In this document: in pieces, positions 20,636 through 31,720 of the stretch
Layout of the letters: each line of letters begins with the position of its first letter
Numbering within the stretch: position 1 is the stretch's first letter
NCBI GenBank assembly: GCA_022113835.1
Contig: JAILWY010000004.1
Coordinates: 5,149,501-5,213,500 of the forward strand
From: Atopsyche davidsoni
Taxonomy: Eukaryota; Arthropoda; Insecta; Trichoptera; Hydrobiosidae
Direction: 5' to 3'
Length of the DNA stretch: 64,000 nucleotides
Program-made: the position numbers and the translations under genes
The notes under the pieces: generated by a model
Told to the model about the DNA's origin: nothing
What the model saw: only the letters and a program-made list of their open reading frames with translations
Database searches by the model: none

Positions 20636-22444
20636 TCATTCAGTGAAAGTGAGCTGAGAGATTTGATCTGTGTTATATTTTGTAACAATATTTCTTTTGG
20701 TTCTTGTGCCGTACACAATTTCGATAATAAATAAAACAATACCAAACAAACAACCAATTGACAGTATAATGAAGCTTGCCACAAGGTGTTCCAGCGACAT
20801 AATAATTCCAGATTCTTTTAATGCAAACTGTTTTGTGCCAATATTATTGATGTCATAATCGGAAATCCATTTGTATATGAGACCGGTATCGCTCAGTCGT
20901 CGTAACTGAGTTGTGAACTTTTCGAGGTATGGCGAGTTCCTTGATAAAAGAAAACACATTGGCACTACAGATACAGCACCATCCATTATATCCACACTTT
21001 CAATTGTTTCATTAACCTTCTCTAAGACACCTCTCAATAATACATGCGGGTAGAGAACTGCAAATTTTTCACCACGGGCAATGCTTTTTAATTTCAATGG
21101 AATCTCAGAATAAGTAACAATGACAAACCTTTTGAATTCAATGCTCTGGTTATCATAATACAGTTTTTGCATTTCATGACCACCAAAAGGATAGTTTTTT
21201 TCAATCAACTCGTCTAAAGATTTTATTTTTGGTTCATACACATCGTTAACAATATATTTAAATAGGGCGCCTAAATAAATGTTTCTGATATAAAATGTGA
21301 AAAATATAAAGAAAATAAATACACAGTTTAAAAATTTTCTTCTCAATACAACTGAAACACTGACCCCAATCAAAACACCAAGTATATCCAAATTTGTTAA
21401 CATAAAAACTAAATCGTTATTATTCAAAATAGGCTTTAGTAAAATACTCATAAATGATAAAAATAATAAAATTGCTAGTAATATTAACCAAACATTCATT
21501 TTATAAGGTAATAATATTTTTTTGATATGACTCACTTGCGTTGGTTTGGGTAAAATGAATTTGGTTTCTGAAGTCATATAATATGGAAATGAATAATCTT
21601 TGAAAATGTTATAATCAGGGTATAAGGGTGTCGTAATTAAATCACATCTTTCATTTTCAAGTTTTTGAAATAATAATTCATAATCATCTTCAATTATAAA
21701 ATCCATTGTAAAATTAAAGGATTCTGACAAACTCTTCATTATATTATATTCTATACCCGATAACATGCTTTTGCCTTTAGCATCTATGCTATTGTACATA
21801 AAAGGTGCCTGGTGACGCGAAATTATTCTTAACGGGCACATGTTCATGTTTTGGATATTATCAATTAGTGATGCTGAGGCCAGATTGTTTGTTAAATTCA
21901 ATAATTTTATTTCGTTACACTCCAGAGGACTATTATTGAAAGAATAAGCATGAACTTGTACATTGTATCTTTTCCCTTTACTTTCAAGACTTACTATGTA
22001 ACAATTAAAAAACTGCAGTTCCTTACAATTACTTGCTATTTCTAAAACGCAACTTTCTCTACAATCAACAATCAACACAGTCAAAATTACTATTTTGGGA
22101 AAATTATACATGGCAACGCATGCTCTGCCAATCAACTGACGAAGTTCTAGCACATTAGTAAAAATTATATTGAGATATCTATAGTGGCCTTTGAATATAT
22201 CCATTTCACAGTTCTGGGAATTTATGACACTCATGGGAATGCTCTTTATAATTTCAGTAGCGACGTCAGATGAGTTTTCGTTTATGGAGTCGTATAAAAT
22301 TTTGACAACTTCGTTTTCCTGTTGGTTCAATAGTTCAGCAGTGGTCAATGCAACTTTTGTATATATGTGTTGTAATGCATTTTCTTCATTCACACACAGT
22401 ATTACATCTACAAACAGTGGCATTAAAATAAGTGCTGCGAACAT
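20636..22444 (-). CDS. divergent ionotropic receptor, intronless (receptor g)
   Basis: Single exon, 602 residues, second member of the e group. Signal peptide MFAALILMPLFVDVILC. The domain plan and positions equal receptor e: S1 from about 203, pore segment TNLDILGVLIGVSVSVVLRR, M2 with RNIYLGALFKYI, S2 with NYPFGG, M3 about 555-578. Specific differences from e include KLENERC for ILKDGKG (about 261-267) and HEMQKL for IEMVRL (423-428), both in the ligand-binding lobes, and LDILG for LDIFG in the pore segment. Its start abuts another receptor fragment only about 40 bp upstream, so it has lost the ancestral upstream region shared by e and h. Its expression may therefore differ. The ligand is unknown. 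Confidence 0.95.
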   Translation of the reverse strand: MFAALILMPLFVDVILCVNEENALQHIYTKVALTTAELLNQQENEVVKILYDSINENSSDVATEIIKSIPMSVINSQNCEMDIFKGHYRYLNIIFTNVLELRQLIGRACVAMYNFPKIVILTVLIVDCRESCVLEIASNCKELQFFNCYIVSLESKGKRYNVQVHAYSFNNSPLECNEIKLLNLTNNLASASLIDNIQNMNMCPLRIISRHQAPFMYNSIDAKGKSMLSGIEYNIMKSLSESFNFTMDFIIEDDYELLFQKLENERCDLITTPLYPDYNIFKDYSFPYYMTSETKFILPKPTQVSHIKKILLPYKMNVWLILLAILLFLSFMSILLKPILNNNDLVFMLTNLDILGVLIGVSVSVVLRRKFLNCVFIFFIFFTFYIRNIYLGALFKYIVNDVYEPKIKSLDELIEKNYPFGGHEMQKLYYDNQSIEFKRFVIVTYSEIPLKLKSIARGEKFAVLYPHVLLRGVLEKVNETIESVDIMDGAVSVVPMCFLLSRNSPYLEKFTTQLRRLSDTGLIYKWISDYDINNIGTKQFALKESGIIMSLEHLVASFIILSIGCLFGIVLFIIEIVYGTRTKRNIVTKYNTDQISQLTFTE

Positions 22445-22482
22445 TTTTTTACTAAAACGTAATTTGTTTGAAAATGATTTAT

Positions 22483-23018
22483 TTTGAGTAAAAAGGAGTC
22501 GAAACTAGAACGTCAGGTCCCTCGCTAAGCTGCAGTAGCATTGTTCAGCCATTGCTTTTTTAAATTGATATTGAATGTAAAATTAAATTTTTTTTGAATG
22601 ACAGCAATATATTGTATTCTTTACCAGCTAGTGTTTTATTGCCATTTGCATGTATGCTGATGTACATAAATGAAGCTAATAATCCAATATCCGAGAGAGT
22701 CTTTAATGGACATGTATTCATATTGCTTACATTATTGATTAGTAAGTGAGATTAGTAGTGAGCCTAGATACTTTGTTAAATCAATTACACTTACTTCATC
22801 ACACTTTGGTGGACTATTATTGAATAAATGAACTTGCACAGTGTAACTATTTTTCTCATTGGTTAAGACATACTATATAACAATCAAATAAGTGTTTTTT
22901 CCAATATCTTTTTGCAATTTCTGATATACAACTTTCTTTATAATCATTAGTCAATACACTAAAAACAACCATTTTTGGAGAATTATAAATGTTAACGCAT
23001 GCATTCTTGGTCAATATG
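22483..23018 (-). pseudogene. receptor c-like pseudogene, N-terminal/S1 part (psi-3)
   Basis: Matches receptor c from about residue 100 to 265 (12500 down to 11985). It reads ...NACVNIYNSPKMVVFSVLTNDYKESCISEIAK, then through S1 to the lobe before M1, with many frame breaks. It joins directly to the upstream side of receptor g. There are no transmembrane segments and no start. It is probably the receptor c remnant of the third block copy. Confidence 0.8.
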
Positions 23019-23319
23019 CTAAACGCTACCCTAAAGACAATAGATGTATTTTTCAGTAAAAATAACATGTAATACTGCATAAAGCGTTCTTAGAATTAAA
23101 GTGATTGATTCAAATGATTCGTATTTTTTTGTATTAAGTTTTGACTATGTATGCATGTTTAATCGTAAACCCCAAAATATATGCGAATTTCACTTTTTTC
23201 CGGAACGTATCCCTTGCGTAAAGCGGGGTATTACTGTATTGTGAATTAATGAAAATGCACAGCATATTTCATTTCAGATTTTCCAAGGGTAATTTTTTTG
23301 ATATATTTTATTACTTTAA
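23019..23319. other. intergenic DNA with remains of the duplicated spacer
   Basis: The part from about 23245 matches 19098-19180 (cattgtcaattaat, ttccaagggt, gatatattttattactt). No gene was found. Confidence 0.6.
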
Positions 23320-23960
23320 TTAACTCATTTTAAGCGGGTAACTAAATTGACCAAACTTATGTGCGTAGCGGGCAAAATTCGCGTAAAATTGCGCTTGCGA
23401 AATCTAGTCTATACATTCTTTGATTTTTTTTTTCTGTTTTGCAACTCCCAGTTAATTATGAGATTTTTGTTAATAAATTAAATGTTTTTATTACACAATA
23501 GTTTATAATCATAAAACAAATTAATAACATCTTTTTATGATTGTTTAGTTGTAAGGTAATAAAAACAGAAGAGATAAGTCTGTCAATAATTTATTTTGCA
23601 TACAATTTAAAGTTTAAAATTTATTTTGGTGTGGTATTTTTTAAAACGTTCTATACATTTCAATTATGAGTGATCAGGATGTAAACAATAACAAGACGAA
23701 ATTTACAGTTCCTTATCTTTATTATAAAATCAAATGTTAAAGAAATAACCTTTTGAAGAGTCTAAACAAAAATTACGATCTGTAAACCTATAGAGTAAAA
23801 TGACCTTTTGCCGCTTTTAGAGTAAACACATACAAAAAGGTACAAATACCTGCCCCACTGATAGACAGCAGTTCGCGAAACGAGTATTAGTATCTGTCCC
23901 CCTTTTAGACAGCAGTCCGCGAAACGGGTACTAGTACCCGCCCCGCCTTTAGTGTGTTAA
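23320..23960. mobile_element. non-autonomous TTAA-flanked element, piggyBac-like
   Basis: About 641 bp with TTAA at 23320-23323 and 23957-23960. The inner ends resemble each other as inverted repeats (ttaactcattttaagcggg against the complement of cccgcctttagtgtgttaa). The left junction falls inside sequence otherwise continuous with the 19098-19180 duplicate. Near the right end are two direct copies of about 47 bp (from 23858 and 23905, both with agacagcag..cgcgaaacg). There is no transposase. TTAA target use fits piggyBac-type elements; the family is not proven. Confidence 0.5.
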
Positions 23961-24496
23961 AATTCTGTCCCCTTACATCACAACCTAACCTAGAATCATT
24001 CTTGTTTAAAGATGGTAATCATCATAATGATAGTGAAATCTTTTTACAATACACTAGAAAATAAATAACGTGGATTAAAAAAATTGATAATGTGTGTATT
24101 TCTATTGGCACACTGTCGATACAAATTGTTTTATTGATGTATATTATGGACTTGGCATGTATGGCTTTAGAAATTTTCATGTTCCCATTATTTTCCTAAA
24201 TTTGTAGAAACATTGCAATGCCTTTTTAGTGTCATACATGAATGCACACCTGTTATAAAGTTTCTGGCTCCTCGTATTTTGAGAATTTTTATTTAATTAT
24301 TTGTAAAGGCAACGAGCCTTTGAAAAATTCTGATTAAAACTAAATTAGTTTAAATCAGAATTTTTCCACCCAAACATTGAGTTCTCTAATCCAATGATTT
24401 AATTCTATGCTGTTGAAGCTACAGACTTTGACAAATATTCATTAAATAAATAACAATAACTAAATTAAATGTTGCAAGTGTATATATATTATATAT
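23961..24496. other. duplicated downstream flank of receptor h
   Basis: From about 23994 it matches 16019-16503, the flank of receptor e. No gene was found. Confidence 0.7.
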
Positions 24497-26305
24497 TCAT
24501 TCAGTGTAATTGAGCTGAGAGATTTGGCCTGTGCTGTATTTTGTAACAATATTTCTTTTGGTTCTTGTGCCGTACAGAATTTCGATAATGAATAAAACAA
24601 TACCAAACAAACATCCAGCTGACAGTATAATGAAGCTCGCCGCAAGGTGTTCCAGCGTCATAATAATTCCAGATTCTTTTAATTCAAGCTGTTTTGTACC
24701 AAGATTATTGATTTCATATTCGGAAATCCATTTGTATATGAGACCGGTATCGCTCAGTCGTCGTAACTGAGTTGTGATCTTTTCGAGGTATGGAGAGTTC
24801 CTTGATAAAATAAAACATACTGGCACTACAGATACAGCACCATCCATTATATCCACACTTTCAATCGTTTCATTAACCTTCTCTAAGGCACTTCTTAATA
24901 ATACATGCGGGTAGAGAACTGCAAATTTTTCACCACGGGCAATGCTTTTTAATTTCAATGGAGTATCAGAAAAATTAACAGTGACAAACCTTTTGAATTC
25001 AATACTCTGATTATCATAATACAGTCTTATCACTCCAAAACCACCAAAAGGATAATTTTTTTCAATCATCTCGTCTAATGATTTTATTTTTGGTTCATAC
25101 ACATCGTTCGCAATATATTTAAAAAGGGAGCCTAAATAAATGTTTCTTATACAAAATGTAAAAAATACGAAGAAAATAAATACACAGTTTAAATATTTTC
25201 TTCTCAATACAACTGAAACACTGACCCCAATCAAAACACCAAGTATATCCAAATTTGTCAGCATAAAAACTAAATCGTTTTTATTCAAAATAGGCTTTAG
25301 TAAAATACTCATTAATGATAAAAATAATAAAATTGCTAGTAATATGAACCAAACACTCATTTTATAAGGTAAGAATATTTTTTTGATATAACTCACTTGC
25401 GTTGATTTCGGTAAAATAAATTTGGTTTCTGAAGTCATATAATATGGAAATGAATAATCTTTGAAAATGTTATAATCAGGGTATAAGGGTGTCGTAATTA
25501 TAACACCTTTTCCATCTTTAAGTATTTGAAATACTAATTCATAATCATCATCAATTATAAAATCCATTGTAAAATTAAAGGATTCCGACACACTCTTCAT
25601 TATATTATATTCTATACCCGATAACATGCTTTTGCCTTTAGCATCTATGCTATTGTACATAAAAGGTGCCTGGTGACACGAAATTATTCTTAACGGGCAC
25701 ATGTTCATGTTTTGGATATTATCAATTAGTGATGCTGAGGCCAGATTGTTTGTTAAATTCAATAAATTTATTTCGTTACACTCCAGAGGACTATTATTGA
25801 AAGAATAAGCATGAACTTGTACATTGTATCTTTTCCCTTTACTTTCAAGACTTACTATGTAGCAATTAAAAAACTGCAGTTCCTTACAATTACTTGCTAT
25901 TTCTAAAACGCAACTTTCTCTACAATCATCAATCAACACAGTCAAAATTACTATTTTGGGAGAATTATACATGGCAACGCATGCTCTGCCAATCAACTGA
26001 CGAAGTTCTAGCACATTAGTAAAAATTATGTTGAGATATCTATAGTGGCCTTTGAATATATCCATTTCACAGTTCTGGGAATTTATGACACTCATGGGAA
26101 TGCCCTTTATAATTTCAGTAGCGACGTCAGATGAGTTTTCGTTTATGGGGTCGTATAGAATTTTGACAACTTCGTTTTCCTGTTGGTTCAATAGTTCAGC
26201 AGTGGTCAATGCAACTTTTGTATATATGTGTTGTAACGCATTTTCTTTATCCACACACAGCATTAGATCTACAAACAGTGGCATTAAAAGAAGCACTGCG
26301 AACAT
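24497..26305 (-). CDS. divergent ionotropic receptor, intronless (receptor h), mosaic
   Basis: Single exon, 602 residues, third member of the e group with the same domain plan (S1 about 203-300, M1 318-340, pore about 350-368, M2 373-396, M3 about 555-578). Residues 1 to about 165 share the variants of receptor g (YTKVALTTAELL, ELRQLIGRACV, KELQFFNC, VSLESKG). About 178-300 share those of receptor e (EINLLNL, SCHQAPF, IDDDYELVFQILKDGKGVI). The stretch 333-356 is g-like again (MSILLKPI, FMLTNLDILG), and beyond 370 mostly e-like (KYLNCVFIFFV, TFCIRNIYLGSL). The residues after PFGG are unique (FGVIRL). This pattern points to gene conversion or unequal exchange. It is functional by frame. The ligand is unknown. 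Confidence 0.95.
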   Translation of the reverse strand: MFAVLLLMPLFVDLMLCVDKENALQHIYTKVALTTAELLNQQENEVVKILYDPINENSSDVATEIIKGIPMSVINSQNCEMDIFKGHYRYLNIIFTNVLELRQLIGRACVAMYNSPKIVILTVLIDDCRESCVLEIASNCKELQFFNCYIVSLESKGKRYNVQVHAYSFNNSPLECNEINLLNLTNNLASASLIDNIQNMNMCPLRIISCHQAPFMYNSIDAKGKSMLSGIEYNIMKSVSESFNFTMDFIIDDDYELVFQILKDGKGVIITTPLYPDYNIFKDYSFPYYMTSETKFILPKSTQVSYIKKIFLPYKMSVWFILLAILLFLSLMSILLKPILNKNDLVFMLTNLDILGVLIGVSVSVVLRRKYLNCVFIFFVFFTFCIRNIYLGSLFKYIANDVYEPKIKSLDEMIEKNYPFGGFGVIRLYYDNQSIEFKRFVTVNFSDTPLKLKSIARGEKFAVLYPHVLLRSALEKVNETIESVDIMDGAVSVVPVCFILSRNSPYLEKITTQLRRLSDTGLIYKWISEYEINNLGTKQLELKESGIIMTLEHLAASFIILSAGCLFGIVLFIIEILYGTRTKRNIVTKYSTGQISQLNYTE

Positions 26306-26850
26306 TTTTTATAAATATTTGCTGTCACTCTAGAAAAGTAGAAAGCTGGTAGAAAGAATTTATTACTTGATTTTTTTTTTATTCAACTTGAAAATAATAT
26401 CAATAATGATTCATTAAAAAGTTATTTGACACCGAAGCACAAATATTTTAGTTGAAATAGATATTTTTTTCGATATATTTATTGTTTTAAAACTCCAATA
26501 ATTGGAAGGCCTTCCCCACGCATTGGAATGCCATAGATGGCTCGACCACACGCGGGTCTGCCCGAGGGCGAGTGCGGGAACGAAAACTCGCCCCGAGGGA
26601 TGGTTCAGGGGAGGAAATGGGCGTCGCCTTCGCCTCAACCCTGAAAGGTTTCGATGATTAACTTTGGATCGTCGACGCTTCGCTCTGAATGAAAATTCTA
26701 GAAAATTAATGGGAGCGATTCAGGTAGAAATGGAAACCAACAGCCGGTTAGGAGCGTCCCTCAATGTTGAATGTTTTTTTTACGGTTTTGTCTAAGTAAA
26801 CAACTCAAAACGGGACGCTATTGGCTCTTGGCAAAATAAAGGGAAACTAT

Positions 26851-26888
26851 GGTTGCAAATCGGCTGCAGGTCATGTCGCTGCGAGTGG
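26851..26888 (+). repeat. short dispersed repeat, copy 1
   Basis: Starts ggttgcaaatcggctgcagg and matches 27215-27252 with about six differences. Confidence 0.5.
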
Positions 26889-27214
26889 AGAGGGCCTAAG
26901 CCAAATCGATTTAACTCTGGTCGCCGAGAAGCGACACAAATGCAACAATCAAAACTGCATTAAAATATTCGTGTTTTTTTTCATTATTAATTTGGCTATG
27001 AAATGCAACAGTTAAATATACTTTTGCGTTAACCTGAAGAAACAAATAATCGGGAATAGACATTTACCACAGTAGATATAATGTAGCTGGGTGCAGATAA
27101 AGCCTTGTTCACGCGTCGCGACTCAACGTGCAACTAGCCAGTAGCGTCTTTTTTTGCTTTCTTGCGTAGGCTAAACCATGAAAAAACACCCTAAATAAAA
27201 GTATATTATTGGCT

Positions 27215-27252
27215 GGTTGCAAATCGGTTGCCGGTTGGGTCGCTGCGGGTGT
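27215..27252 (+). repeat. short dispersed repeat, copy 2
   Basis: Starts ggttgcaaatcggttgccgg. A shortened inverted copy lies about 70 bp to the left (27112-27146, actcaac..gcaactagccag). The pair could be decayed terminal inverted repeats of a DNA transposon. Confidence 0.4.
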
Positions 27253-28219
27253 AGCCGGCTTGATCATATTTTACTTTTGAATTTTGTCGCTCGCTGATGC
27301 CACGAAATATACCGACGCACTATTCAATAGATAGATAGATAAACGGGGGTAGCGTAGTTATAAATGCATGTATAAATAAGTCTCACCTCAAAAAGGACTT
27401 TTTCACATGTACGCAACCACCTAAGCCACACCTCGTAAGCCCCACGACCAGGGGACAGCCGCGCAGCACATTGCGAGCATAGCTCCAACTACTGTAAAAT
27501 AGTATAAAATGTATTTTAAATTATTTTTTTTTATCCATATACTCGTGCGATTTCGAGCAAGACACGTGCATGCATGGCAGCGAGAGTGAAGTGGAGCCAC
27601 GAAATTACTATTAGCAGGAGTATCGACATGCAGTTTTATATGTGCCGACACACACGAGTGCGCCGCGGAATATTTGATGTTGCCAAGATATCATTTTTTC
27701 TAAGGACAAAGTATTTTTTTTTCTGATAGTAAAAATACTAGTTTTGGCCGATTTTCCGAGCATCGGAAGATGGCATTTATTTATGTTTTAATGCAATTGA
27801 ACTGTAAAAAAGATACGGGCATCAAAAAAATTGTTACTCCTGTATATTTTTTTCCTTATCGAAAATGAGATTGCTCTTATCCTTATCGTTTAACTGAAAT
27901 GCGAATATAACCCTATTTTTACATTGAAATATATATGTATTTAAAAACTTATAAATTCCACTTGTTTCTAAAAAGCCTTCATTAATATATTTACTAAGAT
28001 TTTAATCATTAAAATAGCAGTGAAATTTACCAAGAAATAAGCAGTTTTTAAAAATCATTAAAATAAGTTACTAATTATATTTACTATGAATAATAAAACA
28101 TTAACACAACATCAAAAAATTATAAGTCAATTGATTTGTTTTAATCCATATTAAAATAATTTTTATTGAATCTGCGTAAAAAATTACAAAGTCAGTATTT
28201 TTTTTAAATATATACGATT

Positions 28220-29320
28220 TTAAAAAGAAAAAGTAAAATCTTGACATTCTGTTAGAGCAAAAATATTGCTGATCCTCCAGCCAATCGATAGTATAATAAG
28301 GCTCCCTGCAAGGTGCTCCGTAATTACGACGATTCCAGATTCCTGTACCTCTACTTTTTTTGAAGCGTAAAGGCTAGCTTTACTTTCAGAAACCCATTTC
28401 TCTATGAGACCAGCACCAGAAAGCAACAGTACTTTGTGAACTTCTCCAGATATGGAGAGCTTCTCAAATACTGAAAACATACGATATAGCATCGTCCATC
28501 ACAAGTACACTTCGAGTGTTTCATTAATTTCTACCAAGTCGCCTTTCAGAAATACATACTTTTCCACTTTTTTGGTTCTAATGGGACATATCTCTGAAAT
28601 TCAATACTCCATTGTCAAACTCCGTTGAATAACTCATGAAACGGGATGTTTTTTTTCTATTATACTCGTAGTACTTCATGAAAAGACTCATGTAAGTATT
28701 TCTCAAGTGAAAAAATAAGTATAGAAAGAAAATAATGAAAATACTAAAACAAATACTAGACCCTATTATCTTATAGTAAATATATATTTTATGATATTAC
28801 TTTTACATGTATAAGTATATTTTTTTTAACAGAAATATTTTTAAACTGTTCATAAAATGTGATCGTGACAATTTCATTGAATTTTTGAAGTTATAAAGGG
28901 AAATAATACAATTCAATGTAAAATTGAAAGTTTTTGAAAGACTGATATTGTACTCTATACCAGATAGTGTATTTTTTCTGTGTGCATCTGTTCTATTGTA
29001 CCTAAACGTTACTTTAAGTGATCAGCTAATGCGTCTGCATTGGCACACTATTGTAGACTTTTATTGGAATATGCACGTGTAACTATTCTCATTATTTTCA
29101 AGACACTCTATGTAACAATTAAATAAGTGTCACTTCCAACAAATGTAACTTTCTTTACACTCAATCAATACACTCACAACAAAAACTTTTAGAGCATTGT
29201 AAATATTAACGCGAGCTCTCATAATCAATTGATTGAAAACGACATTGGGATAAGTGTCCGTTACACAGTTCTGCAAGTTCATGACACCCATAGGAATGCT
29301 TCTGTAACAACATTTATATA
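28220..29320 (-). pseudogene. ionotropic receptor pseudogene, full length but decayed (psi-4)
   Basis: The C-terminal part reads LIEKWVSESKASLYASKKVEVQESGIVVITEHLAGSLIILSIG, closest to receptors c and d. To the right, still on the minus strand, come broken pieces of S2 (near 28490-28640), of the M2 region, of S1 (near 28915-29000, FNFTLNC-like) and of the N-terminal domain as far as about 29320 (GVMNLQNC). Frames change many times and parts are missing. It is the outermost member and the oldest decay in the cluster. Confidence 0.75.
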
Positions 29321-31497
29321 TTGATAATTCAATATGTCAACGGAAGTTAATGCAAGCATTCTTCAGTGCATTGTAATTATTGTGCATTGTGCATGTATAC
29401 AATTTTTATTAAATAAGCATTTTAAACATTTTGCTTGAGACAGCAAATATAGATTTTGTTTCAAATTCTTTGCAAGTAAATGTGTGTGAATATCAATTTT
29501 GTAGACAAATTAAACAGTGAGTATTTATTTTTTCTATACATACATATAAACTATTGTTTTAAAAATATTTTTATATATATTTGTTGTTATTAATGTATTG
29601 GAAACTGTATATTTTTGACGTTATTAATGGATTGAGACGCTATCATTTATTTGGCAGTATTCACTGAGCACTGGAAGCTTACAATAAATTATTAATTTAT
29701 GAAATTTGGAATTATCAATGATACTATTCAATTGCATATTGCTCATGATTAACTTTTCAGCAGACATAAAATAACATTGATATTATTTAAAGCAATAAAA
29801 TTATCAAAAAATTGCCTGCGTATATAAGTGTGCTAAAATGTAAGCAAGAACTTCAGTGTGTACCTGTTTCAGTCATAAGAAATATTGAATGACTTGCCAG
29901 CGGTTTTCTCATTATAACTTGTTGTGTTGCACAATGCTTTACTTCGAAACAGTACTCTGTTAATTAAAATTTAATTAAAAAAAGACGGTCTGAAATAGCG
30001 AACTAAAATTAAAAGAGACTTGCTACAGTTATGGAAAAACCAAGAATCGAAGCAGGATTTTTTCGCTCTGTAATATATATGAAAACTTTTATGACTTAAA
30101 TTAAATACAAAATTAATAACTCTATAATTAATAACAGTCAATATGAAGAAAAAAAATGAGTTTGAAGTTAATATAAGATAAACATTGAAGATCAACAAAT
30201 CACCACTCTGAGTTGATTCGGTTTCTTGGCCGTAGCACTGCTTGAGGCAAAACACCCACAATAAGAAACCGCTATTGGTTAATCACCATGTGTTTGTCTA
30301 GTAGTGATTTTATTAAAACATATCTGGTTCCTCTTATGCTCGGGATTTATAAAGACAGTATCCTGAAACCTTTCATAGGTTGTTGGTTACTTAACATTAC
30401 AAATTAATTACTGACTTAGCCAAAGCAAACCAAGTCTTCTGAATTGCCGAATCGATGTGATGCACATATCTAAATATTGCATAAATTCAAGGAAAATCCT
30501 AAATTGGATGCGATTCTCTGAATAATCTACAAACTTGAGACTTAAAATACATATTAAGTATTAAACCCCTTTAAAAAGGAATATCCGTTTTGACATATAC
30601 AGGTCCTTCAAGACTTATTGGTCTTTCTTTTGTTCTTTGGCAAAGTCTTCTTTTAACGAATGCTCTATACCTACGGATGAGCATCCGCACAAAATTTTAA
30701 AACCATAAAAATCACATAAACAAATTCTTAAAATAAGACAAGTCAGCTAACGCCAGATACATGTGTCAATGGCGTTGGCAAAATTATTCAACCAAACTGT
30801 TAGAAATTTGTGCTGCCGTTATTGTAAAAATTATAATTGAAAAGATTTAAGTCGACGTTGGTATACAAATGAGCGCAGATGAAGTCTTTGGCAGATGCGT
30901 GCCTGTTATTTCTTCACTGAATGTACGTGTCCGAGCAGTAAGGAAAACTTCTCGGGAAAATTTATGTTTTAGTTATATAGCCGTATAATTTTTAATATAC
31001 AATGTAATAACACGAATAATATACATTGCACATACAGACCTCCTGAAAATTCCGATATACTTGAATTATTATAATTAATACTATTACAATATTTTGGTTT
31101 CATTTCTGAAAGGTACTTCGGGATACATTTTTGTTTTTTTTCATGTGCTCTTGGAAAATAAATTAAATTAGATAATTACCAAACTCCGATGGCTAAATAG
31201 ATATTTTTTCGCGACACACGCGTAATTTGGCTACTGTTCCACTGTAGCTGAGCGAGAATTTTAATAGAAATATGCAAGTGAGGAGCTGTATCTACTTTTT
31301 GGCATATAAATATCTGTGGCTTGCAAGGGTCCTATCATTATAAGGGCGAAAAATGCGGGTTTACGAATAAGCGTAAGGTCCTATTTTGGTCCTACTTTTC
31401 GAAACATTAAATATACAGCCCACTACATCTAATTGTCCATAGAAAAATCTAAGGAAAAAGAGGCATTGAAAAGATTTTTCCTTTCAATTTTTGGAAA
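29321..31497. other. AT-rich intergenic DNA
   Basis: Several open frames under 100 codons occur, none with recognisable motifs. No RNA gene was recognised. Confidence 0.5.
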
Positions 31498-31720
31498 TTT
31501 ACAATAGTTCTTAGGCTGTGGTTATACGGTATGGGGCTATTCCCTGGTCCTGGAACAGGTTGTGGGGCTTACAAGGTGTGGCTTAGATGGTAGCGTACAT
31601 GTACTTCTTTATTTTCGTTATCGGGTTAAGTACGGAAAAAATGTGTGAAAAAACCCTTTTAAATAAGAGCTAGATAACAAGGATAAACAAGTATTGTCTT
31701 AGTATATTCTACAACACGTA
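31498..31720 (+). repeat. unnamed interspersed repeat, 5' portion (copy 1)
   Basis: Begins tttacaatagttcttaggct and continues with ...ggttgtggggcttacaaggt and gtacggaaaaaatgtgtgaa, as in the copies at 35746 and 38529. The 3' half of the family consensus is absent. Confidence 0.7.

Larger units (their letters stand above)
26306..28219. other. receptor h upstream flank, then GC-richer sequence of unknown nature
   Basis: Positions 26306-26535 match the upstream flank of receptor e (18313-18555). At about 26536 homology stops at gccatag and GC-rich sequence begins (26536-26660). Two related stretches of about 38 nt (26851-26888 and 27215-27252, both ggttgcaaatcgg...gtcgctgcg) and an inverted partner at about 27112-27146 suggest worn transposon ends. 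No convincing protein was found. Confidence 0.5.

Noticed and set aside
16538..26333. Several open frames of 60-107 codons on the plus strand opposite the minus-strand receptors
   Set aside because: They are shadows of the receptor genes and recur only because the receptors are duplicated.
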